Shown: piece by piece, positions 37,803-47,834 of the stretch
Position numbering within the stretch: the first letter of the stretch is position 1
Layout: each line of letters begins with the position of its first letter
Notes under the pieces: generated by a model
Databases searched by the model: none
What the model was told of the DNA's origin: nothing
What the model saw: only the letters and a program-made list of their open reading frames with translations
Assembly (NCBI RefSeq): GCF_900637855.1
Contig: NZ_LR134440.1
Coordinates: forward strand, 1,364,001 to 1,428,000
Origin: Neisseria animaloris
Lineage (GTDB): Bacteria; Pseudomonadota; Gammaproteobacteria; Burkholderiales; Neisseriaceae
Direction: 5' to 3'
DNA: 64,000 nucleotides
Program-made: the position numbers and the translations under genes

Positions 37803-38231
37803 ATGATTTCGCTCACTACATTGGTCATTGCCGGCATCTTCGTACTGGCTCTGTTTCTGGTCAGCATTTTCGCTCCCAATCCGATTACTTGGATCATGAC
37901 TTTGGCGTTCGGTGCAGTATTTTTCTTCATTCTGCTGCCCAAATACCAAGGTGAACAACAAGCGGTGCGGCAGGGGGTGAAAATTCAGGCTGCAGTGCAG
38001 GAAGTGCGCTCGTGGAGCCGTAAAACCGGTGACGGCAACTACATCGACCAGTATGAAATCATCGCCGTCGCCCCCAACCCCGAAAACGGCAAAATCCAAC
38101 AGTTCGTCAGCCCGCCGATGAGCCAGAACCCCCAACCTTATCTGGGCGACAGCATCAAGGTAACGGTAGATTGGTCCAACCCCAAAGCCTATGTGATGGA
38201 TTTATCGTTCCTGCCGTTTAAAGTTAATTGA
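37803..38231 (+). CDS. Conserved hypothetical inner-membrane protein, 142 residues
   Basis: The ATG at 37803 (RBS CGAGGA) starts a protein with two adjacent helices (about residues 2-22 and 27-44), a polar domain (KYQGEQQAVRQGVKIQAAVQEVRSWSRKTGDGNYIDQYEIIAVAPNPENG) and a closing beta-rich segment that reads like an OB- or NfeD-type fold (DSIKVTVDWSNPKAYVMDLSFLPFKV). The frame is open further upstream but that stretch overlaps the DUS hairpin. Function unknown. Confidence 0.65.
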   Translation: MISLTTLVIAGIFVLALFLVSIFAPNPITWIMTLAFGAVFFFILLPKYQGEQQAVRQGVKIQAAVQEVRSWSRKTGDGNYIDQYEIIAVAPNPENGKIQQFVSPPMSQNPQPYLGDSIKVTVDWSNPKAYVMDLSFLPFKVN

Positions 38232-38244
38232 ACGCAGCCGTAAG

Positions 38245-38283
38245 AAGAGGCCGTCTGAAAATACCTTTCAGACGGCCTCTTCC
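38245..38283 (+). terminator. DUS inverted-repeat terminator
   Basis: GAAGAGGCCGTCTGAAA and TTTCAGACGGCCTCTTC form a 17-bp stem around a 5-base loop, 13 bases past the gene. Confidence 0.75.
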
Positions 38284-38409
38284 CGCTCTCTGTTTTTTGC
38301 AACAAATTCACCGTTTTAAATAAGCACGCCGGCACTGAAAATGCTACAATTTGCAACTTTGGCCCATATTCGACACCACTTGCGGGCTTTCTAAATTAAT
38401 CGAAAAAAT

Positions 38410-39753
38410 ATGTCTAAATCAACACATTGGTCGTCTAAAATCGGCTTCATTCTGTCGGCTGCCGGTTCAGCCATCGGACTCGGTGCCATCTGGAAATTCC
38501 CCTATACGGCGGGAACCAACGGCGGTGCGGTATTTTTCCTGCTATTTCTTCTGTTTACAATATTAATCGGCCTGCCGATTTTACTGGCCGAATTTTATAT
38601 TGGACGAAAATCAGGCAAAAATGCCATCGATGCGTTTAAAACACTTGCTCCGGGTACTCCGTGGCATTGGGTGGGGCGTATGGGCGTGCTGGCTTGTTTT
38701 ATATTGCTGTCGTTTTACAGTGTTGTCGGCGGCTGGGTGCTGGCCTATGTGGTGCATGCTTTTCAAGGGGCCGTATCGGCGCAAACCGATTTTGAAGCAT
38801 TGTTCAACCAAACCATCAGCAGCCCCGCCTCCGCTATCGGCTATCAAGCTTTGTTTATGCTGCTTACCGTAGCCGTGGTGCAAGGCGGGATTGCACAAGG
38901 GATTGAAAAAGCCAGCCGCTGGCTGATGCCGGCTTTGTTTGTGATGTTCCTGCTGTTGGCCGTCCGTTCACTTACCCTGCCCGGTGCTATGGAAGGTGTG
39001 GCCTTCCTCCTGCAACCCGATTTTAGTGCCGTTACCACTTCTTCGGTGTTGACTGCTTTGGGTCAAGCTTTTTTCGCACTCAGTTTGGGAGTGTCTGCCA
39101 TGATTACCTACGCTGCTTATTTAGAAAAAGAGCAGGATCTGTTCCGCTCTGCCAACAGCGTGATGTGGCTCAATATGTTGGTATCGCTGCTGGCAGGTTT
39201 GGTGATTTTCCCTGCCGTATTCGCATTCGGTTTCAAACCGGGCGCGGGGCCGGGGCTGATTTTTATCGTGCTGCCTGCCGTATTTCAAAATATTCCGTTC
39301 GGAAACGTATTGTTCGCCGTATTTATGCTGCTGGTTTCATTTGCCACCCTTACTTCGGCATTCGCCATGCTTGAAACCGTGCTGGCCGCCACTATACACA
39401 ACCATGAAAGTCGACGCCGCAAAGCCGCTTGGCCTTTAGGGGCGGCCATTTTGGTGGTAGGCATTCCTTCCGCCCTGTCGTTCGGCATTATGGCGGAAAC
39501 CAAAATCTTCGGTAAAACCGTTTTCGACTTGTGGGATTATCTGATTACCTCGTGGATTATGCCGGTAGGTGCTCTATTCATCGCAATATTTGCCGGCTGG
39601 ATGCAAAAACGGGAAAACGTTTTGGCACACATGCGGCAGGGAACCTCCGTACCGCAAAAACTGACTGCCGCATGGTATTTTGCGTTGCGCTATCTCGCGC
39701 CGATAGCGATTTTGCTGGTATTTGCCAATACCTTGGGTTGGATAACGGTTTGA
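38410..39753 (+). CDS. Sodium-dependent transporter, NSS (SNF) family
   Basis: The 447-residue protein has eleven or twelve helices and the family's first-helix signature AAGSAIGLGAIWKFPYTAGTNGGAVF with the sodium and substrate site, plus ALGQAFFALSLGVSAMITYAAYL for sodium site 2. Bacterial relatives carry amino acids (alanine, methionine, tyrosine, tryptophan). Substrate cannot be assigned; metE is the next gene, on the other strand, but that is weak evidence. A TACAAT -10 lies at 38345-38350. Confidence 0.85.
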   Translation: MSKSTHWSSKIGFILSAAGSAIGLGAIWKFPYTAGTNGGAVFFLLFLLFTILIGLPILLAEFYIGRKSGKNAIDAFKTLAPGTPWHWVGRMGVLACFILLSFYSVVGGWVLAYVVHAFQGAVSAQTDFEALFNQTISSPASAIGYQALFMLLTVAVVQGGIAQGIEKASRWLMPALFVMFLLLAVRSLTLPGAMEGVAFLLQPDFSAVTTSSVLTALGQAFFALSLGVSAMITYAAYLEKEQDLFRSANSVMWLNMLVSLLAGLVIFPAVFAFGFKPGAGPGLIFIVLPAVFQNIPFGNVLFAVFMLLVSFATLTSAFAMLETVLAATIHNHESRRRKAAWPLGAAILVVGIPSALSFGIMAETKIFGKTVFDLWDYLITSWIMPVGALFIAIFAGWMQKRENVLAHMRQGTSVPQKLTAAWYFALRYLAPIAILLVFANTLGWITV

Positions 39754-39801
39754 CGGGAAACTGCGGGGTTCAAGCCGGTTTCGTTCCCGAATCATGATAA
39801 C

Positions 39802-39834
39802 GAGGCCGTCTGAAAATGGTTTTCAGACGGCCTC
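39802..39834 (+). terminator. DUS inverted-repeat terminator after the NSS transporter
   Basis: GAGGCCGTCTGAAAA and TTTTCAGACGGCCTC around a short loop, about 50 bases past the stop. Confidence 0.7.
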
Positions 39835-40046
39835 CGTTCCATCCAAATACCCTCCGACCTAAATAACTTTCCTGTTTTAACCCATATCTGTTTCTGGTAC
39901 GTTCGTCTTATCTTTGCACGAGAAACCCTGTTTAATCAAGCATTTCCTAAAACTATTTCACCTACAATCTATCTTGTGAAGCTTTCAGTTAAAGTAAATG
40001 CTGCCATCAAAAGCACATTATTTTCAAACATTCAATCCATTAAAAA

Positions 40047-40076
40047 AGGCCGTCTGAAAACTTTTTCAGACGGCCT
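40047..40076 (-). terminator. DUS inverted-repeat terminator after metE
   Basis: AGGCCGTCTGAAAA and TTTTCAGACGGCCT with a 2-base loop, 27 bases past the metE stop; a run of A on the plus strand gives U residues in the metE transcript. Confidence 0.75.
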
Positions 40077-40102
40077 CACTTCTCTATTTCACAGACTCGG
40101 CT

Positions 40103-42379
40103 TTATTTTGCGGCTAACTCGCCACGCAGTTTTTTAGTTACTTCCATCATCACTTCAAGCTGCTCGATGGTTTCTTTCCAGCCGCGGGTTTTCAGGCCGC
40201 AGTCGGGGTTAACCCACAAGCGCTCGACCGGCACCACTTCCATGGCTTTGCGCAGCAGTTTTTCCACTTCGGCGGCAGTCGGCACGCGCGGGCTGTGGAT
40301 GTCGTACACGCCGGGGCCGATGTCGTTCGGGTATTTGAAGTCGCCGAACGCGGTGAGCAATTCCATGTCGGAACGTGATGTTTCGATGGTAATTACGTCG
40401 GCATCCATAGAGGCGATGGCTGGCAGGATGTCGTTAAACTCGGAATAGCACATGTGGGTATGGATTTGGGTGCTGTCTTCCGCGCCGGTGCTGCTCAAAC
40501 GGAAGGCTTCGCACGCCCAAGCCAAAAATTCGTCCCATTGGGCTTTTTTCAGCGGCATGGCTTCGCGGATGGCCGGTTCGTCGATCTGAATCACTTTGAT
40601 GCCGGCTTTTTCCAAGTCCAACACTTCGTCGTTCAAGGCCAAGGCGATTTGTTTGGCCACTTCGCTCAACGGAATGTCGTCGCGCACGAACGACCATTTG
40701 TACATGGTTACGGGGCCGGTGAGCATGCCTTTCATCGGGCGTTTGGTCAGGGTTTGCGCGTAGGCAGACCAGTAAACGGTCATCGGTTCGGGGCGCGATA
40801 CGTCGCCGAAGATGATGGGCGGTTTTACGCAGCGCGAGCCGTAGCTCTGCACCCAGCCGAATTGGGTGAAGCAGTAGCCGGCCAGTTGTTCGCCGAAGTA
40901 TTCCACCATGTCGTTACGCTCGGCTTCGCCGTGTACGGGTACGTCGAGTTCCAGTTTTTCCTGCACTTCCACGCAGTAGGCGATTTCTTTTTTCATCGCG
41001 GCATCGTAATCGGCAGCGGAGAGTTCGCCTTTTTTGAAGGCGGCTCGCGCTTGGCGGATTTCAGTGGTTTGCGGGAACGAGCCGATGGTGGTGGTGGGCA
41101 ATACGGGCAGGTTCATCCAAGCTTGTTGCGCTTTGATGCGCTCGGCAAACGGTGATTTGCGTTGGTCGGCACCTTCGGGCAGGTTGGCCACGCGGGCTTT
41201 AACGGCATCGTTGTGGATTTTTTTGTTGGTGGCGCGGTCGGCTGCGGCGGCATCGGAAGCGGCAATGGCTTCTTTTACGCTGTCTTTGCCGTGTGCCAAT
41301 GCTTGTTTCACTACGCCCAGTTCAACCAGTTTTTGGGCGGCGAAAGCCATCCAGTTTTTGATTTCGGCATCGAGTTTTTCTTCTACGGCCAAGTCTTGCG
41401 GGCTGTGCAGCAGCGAGCAGCTCGGTGCGATCCACAGGTTGTTGCCCAGTTTTTCTTGAACCGGTTTCAGGGTGTCGATCACTTTGCTCAAGTTGGCGCG
41501 CCATACGTTGCGGCCGTCAATCAGGCCGACCGACAATACTTTGTTTTCCGGCCATGCGTCGACAAACACGGAGAGCTGTTCGGGTGCGCGCACGCAGTCG
41601 ATGTGTACGCCGTGAACAGGCAGGGCTTTGAGCAGGTTGAGGTGTTCGGCGGCAGAGGCAAAGTAGGTGCCGATGATGATGCGCACGCCGGTGTTGGCAA
41701 ATTCTTTGTAAGCGGTTTCAACGGCTTTGATCCAGTTGGCATCGGCGTCGGCAGAGAGAATCGGCTCGTCGATCTGAATCCAATCTACGCCTTCGGCGGC
41801 CAGTTCGCGCAGCAGTTGTGCGTAAGCGGGCAGCAGCTTGGGCAGCAGGCTGATGCGTTTGAAGTTGTCGTCTTTGGCTTTGCCCAACCACAGCAGGGTA
41901 ACGGGGCCGACCAGCGTGGGCTTGATGTCGTGGCCTTGTGCTTTGGCTTCTTTGATTTGGGCAATCAGGTTTTTGGCGTTGACTTTAAATTCGGTGTCGG
42001 CGTGCCATTCGGGTACGATGTAGTGGTAGTTGGTGTCGAACCACTTGGTCATTTCCATCGCAAACTGGGTGGCGTTACCGCGCGCCAGTTGGAAGTATTC
42101 GGGCAGGCTCAGATTGGCCGCGTCGAAACCGAAACGTTTGGGGATTGCGCCCAAAGTGCAGAGCAAGTCTAAAACGTGGTCGTAAAAAGAAAAATCGCCC
42201 ACGGGCAGCAAATCGGCGCCGGCGGCTTTTTGGGTGGCCCAGTTCAGACGGCGGATTTCGGCGGCAATTTCTTGCAGCTCGGCTTCGCTTTTCGCACCTT
42301 TCCAAAAGGCTTCTACGGCAAATTTCAGCTCGCGCTTCGCACCGATGCGCGGGTAGCCGGATAGATGAAATGTGTTCAT
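40103..42379 (-). CDS. metE: Cobalamin-independent methionine synthase
   Basis: MetE transfers a methyl group from methyltetrahydrofolate-triglutamate to homocysteine. The 758-residue protein is a double TIM barrel. The N-terminal half begins [13 protein letters not shown]; the C-terminal half has [25 protein letters not shown], the zinc ligands in HTHMCYSEF and [11 protein letters not shown], and [24 protein letters not shown] is strong. No metR regulator gene or MetJ-like box is visible nearby. Confidence 0.97.
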   Translation of the reverse strand: MNTFHLSGYPRIGAKRELKFAVEAFWKGAKSEAELQEIAAEIRRLNWATQKAAGADLLPVGDFSFYDHVLDLLCTLGAIPKRFGFDAANLSLPEYFQLARGNATQFAMEMTKWFDTNYHYIVPEWHADTEFKVNAKNLIAQIKEAKAQGHDIKPTLVGPVTLLWLGKAKDDNFKRISLLPKLLPAYAQLLRELAAEGVDWIQIDEPILSADADANWIKAVETAYKEFANTGVRIIIGTYFASAAEHLNLLKALPVHGVHIDCVRAPEQLSVFVDAWPENKVLSVGLIDGRNVWRANLSKVIDTLKPVQEKLGNNLWIAPSCSLLHSPQDLAVEEKLDAEIKNWMAFAAQKLVELGVVKQALAHGKDSVKEAIAASDAAAADRATNKKIHNDAVKARVANLPEGADQRKSPFAERIKAQQAWMNLPVLPTTTIGSFPQTTEIRQARAAFKKGELSAADYDAAMKKEIAYCVEVQEKLELDVPVHGEAERNDMVEYFGEQLAGYCFTQFGWVQSYGSRCVKPPIIFGDVSRPEPMTVYWSAYAQTLTKRPMKGMLTGPVTMYKWSFVRDDIPLSEVAKQIALALNDEVLDLEKAGIKVIQIDEPAIREAMPLKKAQWDEFLAWACEAFRLSSTGAEDSTQIHTHMCYSEFNDILPAIASMDADVITIETSRSDMELLTAFGDFKYPNDIGPGVYDIHSPRVPTAAEVEKLLRKAMEVVPVERLWVNPDCGLKTRGWKETIEQLEVMMEVTKKLRGELAAK

Positions 42380-42768
42380 AACTTCTCCTGTTTAACGGAT
42401 ATCAATCAGATATTAATTGGATGGTTACATCTTGAATGCTTTTATTGCATGACGCAAACGATAAATTTGAACGGTTTGTATGAATAATTTTAATAAATAT
42501 ATTTTCAGACACCCTGCCATTACGAATGATAAATCAAGGCCACTAAACGTAATAACAACTTTTTTGTTATATGGCTATATCGTTTTCTCCTTTTCTATTT
42601 GTGCTATTTTTAAGTAGTGGCTTTAATTTTACCAAGAACTCCCAATTGTTAAAAATCAGATGGCCTTAGAAACTTAATATGGCTCAAGTCTATCTTTGCA
42701 ACATACAACGGTGCACATGAAATATGTTATAAAGACGGTTTTCAAAACCTTTATTTTGGAGAGACACG
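42380..42768. other. Divergent control region of metE and gpmA
   Basis: This 389-base AT-rich segment lies between divergent genes and must hold both promoters. A TATAAA at about 42728 could be the gpmA -10. I saw no clear palindromic operator or riboswitch. Confidence 0.5.
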
Positions 42769-43452
42769 ATGGAATTAGTATTTATCCGCCACGGGCAAAG
42801 CGAATGGAATGCCAAAAATCTCTTTACCGGTTGGCGGGACGTTAAACTGAGCGAGCAAGGTTTGGCCGAAGCAGCTGCTGCGGGCAAAAAACTGAAAGAA
42901 AAAGGCTATCAGTTTGACATTGCATTTACTTCGGTTTTAACCCGTGCCATCAAAACCTGCAATATCGTGCTGGAAGAATCTGATCAGTTATGGGTGCCGC
43001 AGATCAAAACTTGGCGTTTGAACGAGCGCCATTACGGCCAACTCCAAGGTTTGGATAAAAAACAAACTGCTGAAAAATACGGTGATGAACAAGTACATAT
43101 CTGGCGACGCAGTTACGATACCCTGCCTCCTCTTCTTGATCCGAACGACGAATTTTCCGCCCGCAACGATCGCCGCTATGCCAACTTGCCGGATGATGTT
43201 GTACCGGATGGTGAAAACCTGAAAGTAACCCTTGAACGCGTATTGCCTTTCTGGGAAGATCAAATCGCTCCCGCCATTTTGAGTGGTAAACGTGTATTGA
43301 TAGCTGCCCACGGCAATAGCCTGCGTGCATTGGTAAAACATATCGAAGGTATTTCCGATGAAGATATTATGGGCGTGGAAATTCCAACCGGCCAGCCGCT
43401 GGTATACAAATTAGACGAGCATTTGAAAGTGGTTGAAAAGTTCTATTTATAA
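42769..43452 (+). CDS. gpmA: 2,3-bisphosphoglycerate-dependent phosphoglycerate mutase
   Basis: GpmA interconverts 3- and 2-phosphoglycerate. The 227-residue histidine phosphatase-fold enzyme has [18 protein letters not shown] with catalytic His9, the [12 protein letters not shown] segment with the catalytic Glu, RRSYDTLPP and [13 protein letters not shown] with the second histidine. RBS GGAGAG lies 8 bases before ATG. Confidence 0.96.
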   Translation: MELVFIRHGQSEWNAKNLFTGWRDVKLSEQGLAEAAAAGKKLKEKGYQFDIAFTSVLTRAIKTCNIVLEESDQLWVPQIKTWRLNERHYGQLQGLDKKQTAEKYGDEQVHIWRRSYDTLPPLLDPNDEFSARNDRRYANLPDDVVPDGENLKVTLERVLPFWEDQIAPAILSGKRVLIAAHGNSLRALVKHIEGISDEDIMGVEIPTGQPLVYKLDEHLKVVEKFYL

Positions 43453-43477
43453 TTCCCGGCCGGCCTGATCTATCAAA

Positions 43478-43527
43478 AGGCCGTCTGAAAAAAACCTGCA
43501 ATTTTGCAGGTTTTTTTCAGACGGCCT
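43478..43527. terminator. Extended perfect DUS palindrome (24-bp arms)
   Basis: AGGCCGTCTGAAAAAAACCT plus GCAA is mirrored exactly by TTGC plus AGGTTTTTTTCAGACGGCCT with a 2-base centre. It separates the convergent gpmA and ftsZ and can terminate both; both strands carry T runs inside the stem. Confidence 0.8.
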
Positions 43528-43548
43528 AAACCGTTTTAAAAGACTTAC

Positions 43549-44721
43549 TTAGTCTGCTTGGCGACGCAGGATTGCAGGAATCTCAAAATCATCCAAAACA
43601 GATTGGTTTGAGAAATCTGAAGCAGTTAAATTCATGCTGCGCGTACTGCGGCCTGAGCGGATCAAACCGTCAATATTCGAAAATCCGTCATCGGTACCGG
43701 TAGCCTGCTGGGTTTTTACCATACGTAAATTGCTACCGGAGGAAACTCCGTTATTCTCTTTCAAGCCGGTGGCGATAATGGTAACGCGGATAGCGTCTTC
43801 TTCCATATTTTCATCTTCGGCAGTACCGTATTTGCGTTCGGCATCCGGATGTGCATATTCGTCAACCACTTTCATAATTTCGCGGTATTCGGACATTTTC
43901 AGGCAACCGGGAGCAGTAGTAATATTTACCAATACGCCGCGAGCACCATCTAAAGTTACGTCATCCAAAAGCGGACTGGAAATGGCTTGTTCGGTAGCCA
44001 AACGGGCACGGTCGATGCCTTGCGCGAAACCGGAACCCATCATCGCCATACCCATGATGCTCATCACGTTTTTAACGTCGGCAAAATCCAAGTTGATGAA
44101 GCCGGGTCGGGTAACCACTTCAGAGATGCCGGCTACGGCATCACGCAAGACGTTATCGGCGGCGCGGAACGCTTCACGCACGGTTACGTCTTCACCTAAA
44201 GCGGTCATCAGTTTGTCGTTAGGAATCACAATCAAAGAATCGACTTGGCTCTTCAGATGATCTAAGCCGTCTTGGGCAATATGAACCCGCTTGCCTTCAT
44301 GACCAAAAGGACGGGTAACTACTGCTACGGTTAAAATACCAAGCTCTTTGGCCACTTCCGCTACAACAGGAGCAGCACCGGTACCGGTACCGCCACCCAT
44401 ACCGGTAGTAATGAATAACATATTTGCACCGCGGATAGCATCAGCAATAGCTTCACGGTCTTCTTGTGCGGCAGCTCGGCCGATTTCAGGATTGGCACCT
44501 GCACCCAAGCCGCGGGTAAGGTTGGTACCTAATTGAATGCGTTTGGCTGCATTATTTTTGCCTAAAGATTGTGCATCAGTATTGGCACTGATAAATTCCA
44601 CACCTTGAACGGTGTTTAAAATCATATTATTGATAGCATTGCAACCGCCGCCGCCAATACCGATTACTTTGATGACCGCAGGGCTTGCGGCGGATTCTAC
44701 TACGTCGTAAACCAATTCCAT
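43549..44721 (-). CDS. ftsZ: Cell division GTPase FtsZ
   Basis: FtsZ polymerises into the Z ring at mid-cell. The 390-residue protein has the GTPase tubulin signature GGGTGTGAAP, the N-terminal loop IKVIGIGGGGCNAINNM, the T7 loop NLDFADVKNVM, a variable linker and the C-terminal conserved peptide DDFEIPAILRRQAD that binds FtsA and ZipA-like partners. RBS GGAG is 8 bases from ATG. It has its own promoter in the gap after ftsA. Confidence 0.98.
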   Translation of the reverse strand: MELVYDVVESAASPAVIKVIGIGGGGCNAINNMILNTVQGVEFISANTDAQSLGKNNAAKRIQLGTNLTRGLGAGANPEIGRAAAQEDREAIADAIRGANMLFITTGMGGGTGTGAAPVVAEVAKELGILTVAVVTRPFGHEGKRVHIAQDGLDHLKSQVDSLIVIPNDKLMTALGEDVTVREAFRAADNVLRDAVAGISEVVTRPGFINLDFADVKNVMSIMGMAMMGSGFAQGIDRARLATEQAISSPLLDDVTLDGARGVLVNITTAPGCLKMSEYREIMKVVDEYAHPDAERKYGTAEDENMEEDAIRVTIIATGLKENNGVSSGSNLRMVKTQQATGTDDGFSNIDGLIRSGRSTRSMNLTASDFSNQSVLDDFEIPAILRRQAD

Positions 44722-44780
44722 ATATATATGCTCCTTTGCGCCCTGCGTCAGGACGAATAAAAACGATGTCGATAGTTAAT

Positions 44781-44810
44781 ATTATATAAGAAGCATGATG
44801 TGGCTGGCAA
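44781..44810 (-). promoter_or_regulatory. ftsZ promoter
   Basis: On the minus strand TTGCCA (44805-44810) and TATAAT (44781-44786) are 18 bases apart: a perfect -10 and a 5-of-6 -35, about 60 bases upstream of the ftsZ ATG. Separate ftsZ promoters are known in Neisseria. Confidence 0.7.
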
Positions 44811-44848
44811 AAGGCTTCTTATATTTTTATTATATTTTTACGTTCATT

Positions 44849-46084
44849 TTAAAAATTATTTTTCAGCCAATCCCTGATCCTAATCCAAAGGCTTTCTTTA
44901 GGCTCCCTAATGGCAACCGCACCGGTAACAGGTGCACCGTAAACTTCGCCCCGTGCGGCCTGAAGCAGGCCGATGGCCGTGGCATAACGGGGATTGCGGA
45001 TGCGTTCGGAAACACCGCCCATTTCGTGCGGAACACCGATACGCGCAGGCAGGTTGAACACGTCTTCGGCCAAATCAACAATACCGGTAAGCAGCGATGC
45101 ACCGCCGGTCAAAACGATGCCTGAAGTCAGTACTTCTTCGGGAAAACCCGAACGGCGTAATTCGTTTAAGGTTAATTCTAAAATTTCTTCCACACGCGGG
45201 CCGATAACGCTGGCCAAAACACGGCGTGAAATCTGACGGGGCTGGCGGTCGCCCACGCTGGGTACTTCAATCATTTCATCCAAGCCGTCCATGGTAGCAA
45301 TAGCTACGCCGTGATGGATTTTGATGTATTCGGCAGCGTTGTGCGGGGTGCGCAGGGCTTGTGCCAAATCTTTGGTAATCAAATCGCCGGCAACCGGAAT
45401 CACCGCGGTATGGCGGATAGCACCATTGGTATAAACGGCAATATCGGTAGTGCCGCCACCGATATCGATTACACACACACCCAAATCTTTTTCGTCTTCG
45501 GTTAAGACGGCCTGCCCGCTTGCCAAAGGCTGCAACATGATTTGATCCATGTGAAGACCGCAGCGGTTAACGCATTTTTGGATGTTTTGCAGGGCGGTAA
45601 TGGCACCGGTGATAATGTGCACCCGGGTATCCAAACGAACGCCGCTCATGCCGATGGGTTCTTTCACGCCAGGTTGGTTGTCGATAATATATTCTTGAAC
45701 CACAGTATGCAGAATGTTGTGATCGGGCGGAATATTTACGGCCTTGGCGGTTTCAATGGCCCGGTCAATGTCGGCTTGGGTAACTTCACCGTCTTTAATT
45801 TTGACTACCCCTTGGGAATTCAGGCTGCGGATATGGTTGCCGGCAATGCCGGTGGTAACGCTGTCTACTTTGCAATCAGCCATCAGCTCGGCTTCATTCA
45901 TTGCCTGTTTAATGGCTTGGGCGGTTGCATCGATGTTGGTAACCATACCGGCTTTCAACCCGCGCGATGGAGCTTGGCCCAAGCCGATGATATGGATTTC
46001 GTTATCTTCCTGTATCTCGCCGATTAATGCGATTACTTTAGATGTGCCGATATCCAAAGCACTGATGTATTTGCCTTTTACCAT
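44849..46084 (-). CDS. ftsA: Cell division protein FtsA
   Basis: FtsA is the actin-like membrane tether of FtsZ. The 411-residue protein has the phosphate-1 motif SALDIGTSKVIALIGE, the SHS2-type 1C domain, phosphate-2 CVIDIGGGTTDIAVY, the adenosine motif GIVLTGGASLLTGI and a C-terminal amphipathic membrane helix (LWIRIRDWLKNNF). It follows ftsQ by 21 bases. Confidence 0.97.
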   Translation of the reverse strand: MVKGKYISALDIGTSKVIALIGEIQEDNEIHIIGLGQAPSRGLKAGMVTNIDATAQAIKQAMNEAELMADCKVDSVTTGIAGNHIRSLNSQGVVKIKDGEVTQADIDRAIETAKAVNIPPDHNILHTVVQEYIIDNQPGVKEPIGMSGVRLDTRVHIITGAITALQNIQKCVNRCGLHMDQIMLQPLASGQAVLTEDEKDLGVCVIDIGGGTTDIAVYTNGAIRHTAVIPVAGDLITKDLAQALRTPHNAAEYIKIHHGVAIATMDGLDEMIEVPSVGDRQPRQISRRVLASVIGPRVEEILELTLNELRRSGFPEEVLTSGIVLTGGASLLTGIVDLAEDVFNLPARIGVPHEMGGVSERIRNPRYATAIGLLQAARGEVYGAPVTGAVAIREPKESLWIRIRDWLKNNF

Positions 46085-46105
46085 GATGTCCCATTCATTT
46101 CTGTT

Positions 46106-46870
46106 TTACTGTTGATTCTGTACTTCCTCTGTCTCTGAAGCATTGCTTTCAGAAGACCCGTCTATTTCTTCCTGCTGTTTACGGTAACGCACAGCAAAAC
46201 CGTCTTTGTAGCGCATATCCACATACATCAGGTTGCTTTGCTGCGAGCGCAAAATATCCGGCCAGATTTCGGCAAACCGTTGCAAGCGTTTGGTTTCGTG
46301 TTCCCGCCCCAAACGTACGGAAATGCCGTTGTTCAATTCTACCGACCACGCGGAACGCGGTGTATATTCGAGCTTGGCAATTTCCAACCCCAACGGTTTA
46401 AGTATACCGTTGAATTCATTATAATGCCTTACCATAACTTTTGCTGCTCCCGGTTGCCCGTCAAACAACGGGAATGGTTCATCGGTAGCGGCTTTAAACA
46501 AGTTGCCGTTGCTGTCGACCAATCCCGACTCTTTCCAACGGGCAACCGGTATGCGTTCGACCAAATCGATTTCCACCGTATCCGGCAGACGGCGGCGCAC
46601 TGATACTTTGGCTACCCACGGCAGTTGTTCGAATGCTTTTTGCGCCCCGTTCAAATCGGCTTTTAAAATATTGCCACGTATGTATTTTTGAGCAACGGTT
46701 TGCAGTTGCTTATTGCCGGTACGCTTCACATCACCTTCGATTTTAACTTGCTTTACCGGAAAATAAGGTGAATTGTAAACCCAAACGCTAAAAGCTCCCA
46801 GTAGTATCAGCACTACCAGAAGCATCAACCAACGGGTAATGCGCCGCAAGGCGCCGGCATTATCCCACAT
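46106..46870 (-). CDS. ftsQ: Cell division protein FtsQ
   Basis: The 254-residue bitopic protein has one N-terminal helix (about residues 14-32), a POTRA domain (FPVKQVKIEGDVKRTGNKQLQTVAQKYIRGNILKADL) and the beta domain that binds FtsL/FtsB (VSVRRRLPDTVEIDLVERIPVARW). A Glu-rich tail (SSESNASETEEVQNQQ) follows. Its start overlaps the end of ddl by 11 bases, so translation is coupled. Confidence 0.94.
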   Translation of the reverse strand: MWDNAGALRRITRWLMLLVVLILLGAFSVWVYNSPYFPVKQVKIEGDVKRTGNKQLQTVAQKYIRGNILKADLNGAQKAFEQLPWVAKVSVRRRLPDTVEIDLVERIPVARWKESGLVDSNGNLFKAATDEPFPLFDGQPGAAKVMVRHYNEFNGILKPLGLEIAKLEYTPRSAWSVELNNGISVRLGREHETKRLQRFAEIWPDILRSQQSNLMYVDMRYKDGFAVRYRKQQEEIDGSSESNASETEEVQNQQ

Positions 46871-47771
46871 GAGCAGTTTTCAGAATTTCAACACATAAAT
46901 CGGCGAAGCTCAAGCCGGTTTGGGCGGCAGACTTAGGCACCAAGCTATGGCCGGTCATACCGGGCAAGGTATTGATTTCAAGCAAATACAGTTTGCCGTC
47001 GGTATCTTTCAGGAAATCCACCCGCGATACGCCTTCGGCACCTACCGCTGCCGCTCCGCGGGCCGCCAGCGAGCGCATCAGTTTCTCGTCTTCTTCGCTT
47101 AAATCGGACGGGCATTGGTACACGGTATCGTCGCGGTTGTATTTTGCTTCGTAATCGTAAAACTCGGTAGCGGGAATAATACGGATGCTGGGATAGCCTT
47201 GGCCGTTAATCACCGGACAGGAATATTCGCCACCGCCGATAAAGCGTTCGGCAATGATCTCGCCGTGAAAGTTCTTCAATTCTTGGTAAACATCTTTCAG
47301 ACGGCCTGATTCTTTGACTTTAACCACTCCTACGCTGCTGCCTTCTGCGGCAGGTTTCACAAACATGGGCAAACCGAGTTGCCGCTCGACGGCTTCAAAA
47401 TCAGTGTTTTCATGCAATATGGCAAATTCGGGCACCGGCAAGCCGACGGCCTGCCAAATCAGTTTGCAGCGGTATTTGTCCATACCGACCGCCGAAGCCA
47501 TCACACCGCTGCCGGTATAGGGAATGCCCAATAATTCCAGTGCACCCTGCACGGTACCATCTTCGCCAAAAGTGCCGTGCAGGATATTGAAGGCCGTCTG
47601 AAAACCTTGTGTTTTTAATTCGTGCAGTGGGGTTGCTTTCGGGTCGAACGCATGGGCATCTATGCCTTTGCTTTTCAGCGCAGCAACAATGGCGGCTCCG
47701 CTGTCGAGCGATACTTCGCGTTCGCTTGAAAACCCGCCCATCAATACGGCAACTTTGCCAAATTTTTTCAT
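46860..47771 (-). CDS. ddl: D-alanine--D-alanine ligase
   Basis: Ddl makes the D-Ala-D-Ala dipeptide for MurF. The 303-residue ATP-grasp enzyme has VAVLMGGFSSEREVSLDSG, the HGTFGEDGTVQGALELLGIPYTGS motif, KPAAEGSSVGV and LLEINTLPGMTGHSLVP with the metal-binding Glu and Asn. It is the B-type (DdlB) found in dcw clusters. A DUS is embedded as FQTAF. Confidence 0.96.
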   Translation of the reverse strand: MKKFGKVAVLMGGFSSEREVSLDSGAAIVAALKSKGIDAHAFDPKATPLHELKTQGFQTAFNILHGTFGEDGTVQGALELLGIPYTGSGVMASAVGMDKYRCKLIWQAVGLPVPEFAILHENTDFEAVERQLGLPMFVKPAAEGSSVGVVKVKESGRLKDVYQELKNFHGEIIAERFIGGGEYSCPVINGQGYPSIRIIPATEFYDYEAKYNRDDTVYQCPSDLSEEDEKLMRSLAARGAAAVGAEGVSRVDFLKDTDGKLYLLEINTLPGMTGHSLVPKSAAQTGLSFADLCVEILKTAHVG

Positions 47772-47834
47772 GGTTTGCTTCTTTCTTATTCAGACGGCCT
47801 GTTGGTTTTCAGACAGCCTGTTTTTATATTTGTT

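Larger units (their letters stand above)
39754..40102. other. Intergenic region between NSS transporter and metE
   Basis: Two DUS hairpins (39802-39834 and 40047-40076) flank about 210 bases of AT-rich sequence in which I see no gene or motif. Confidence 0.6.

Noticed and set aside
41162..42172. 336-codon open frame opposite metE
   Set aside because: Antisense of metE, rich in Gly/Phe/Gln, no start signal and no family.
42380..42768. MetJ or SAM riboswitch control of metE
   Set aside because: No AGACGTCT-like box or riboswitch core was found in this region.
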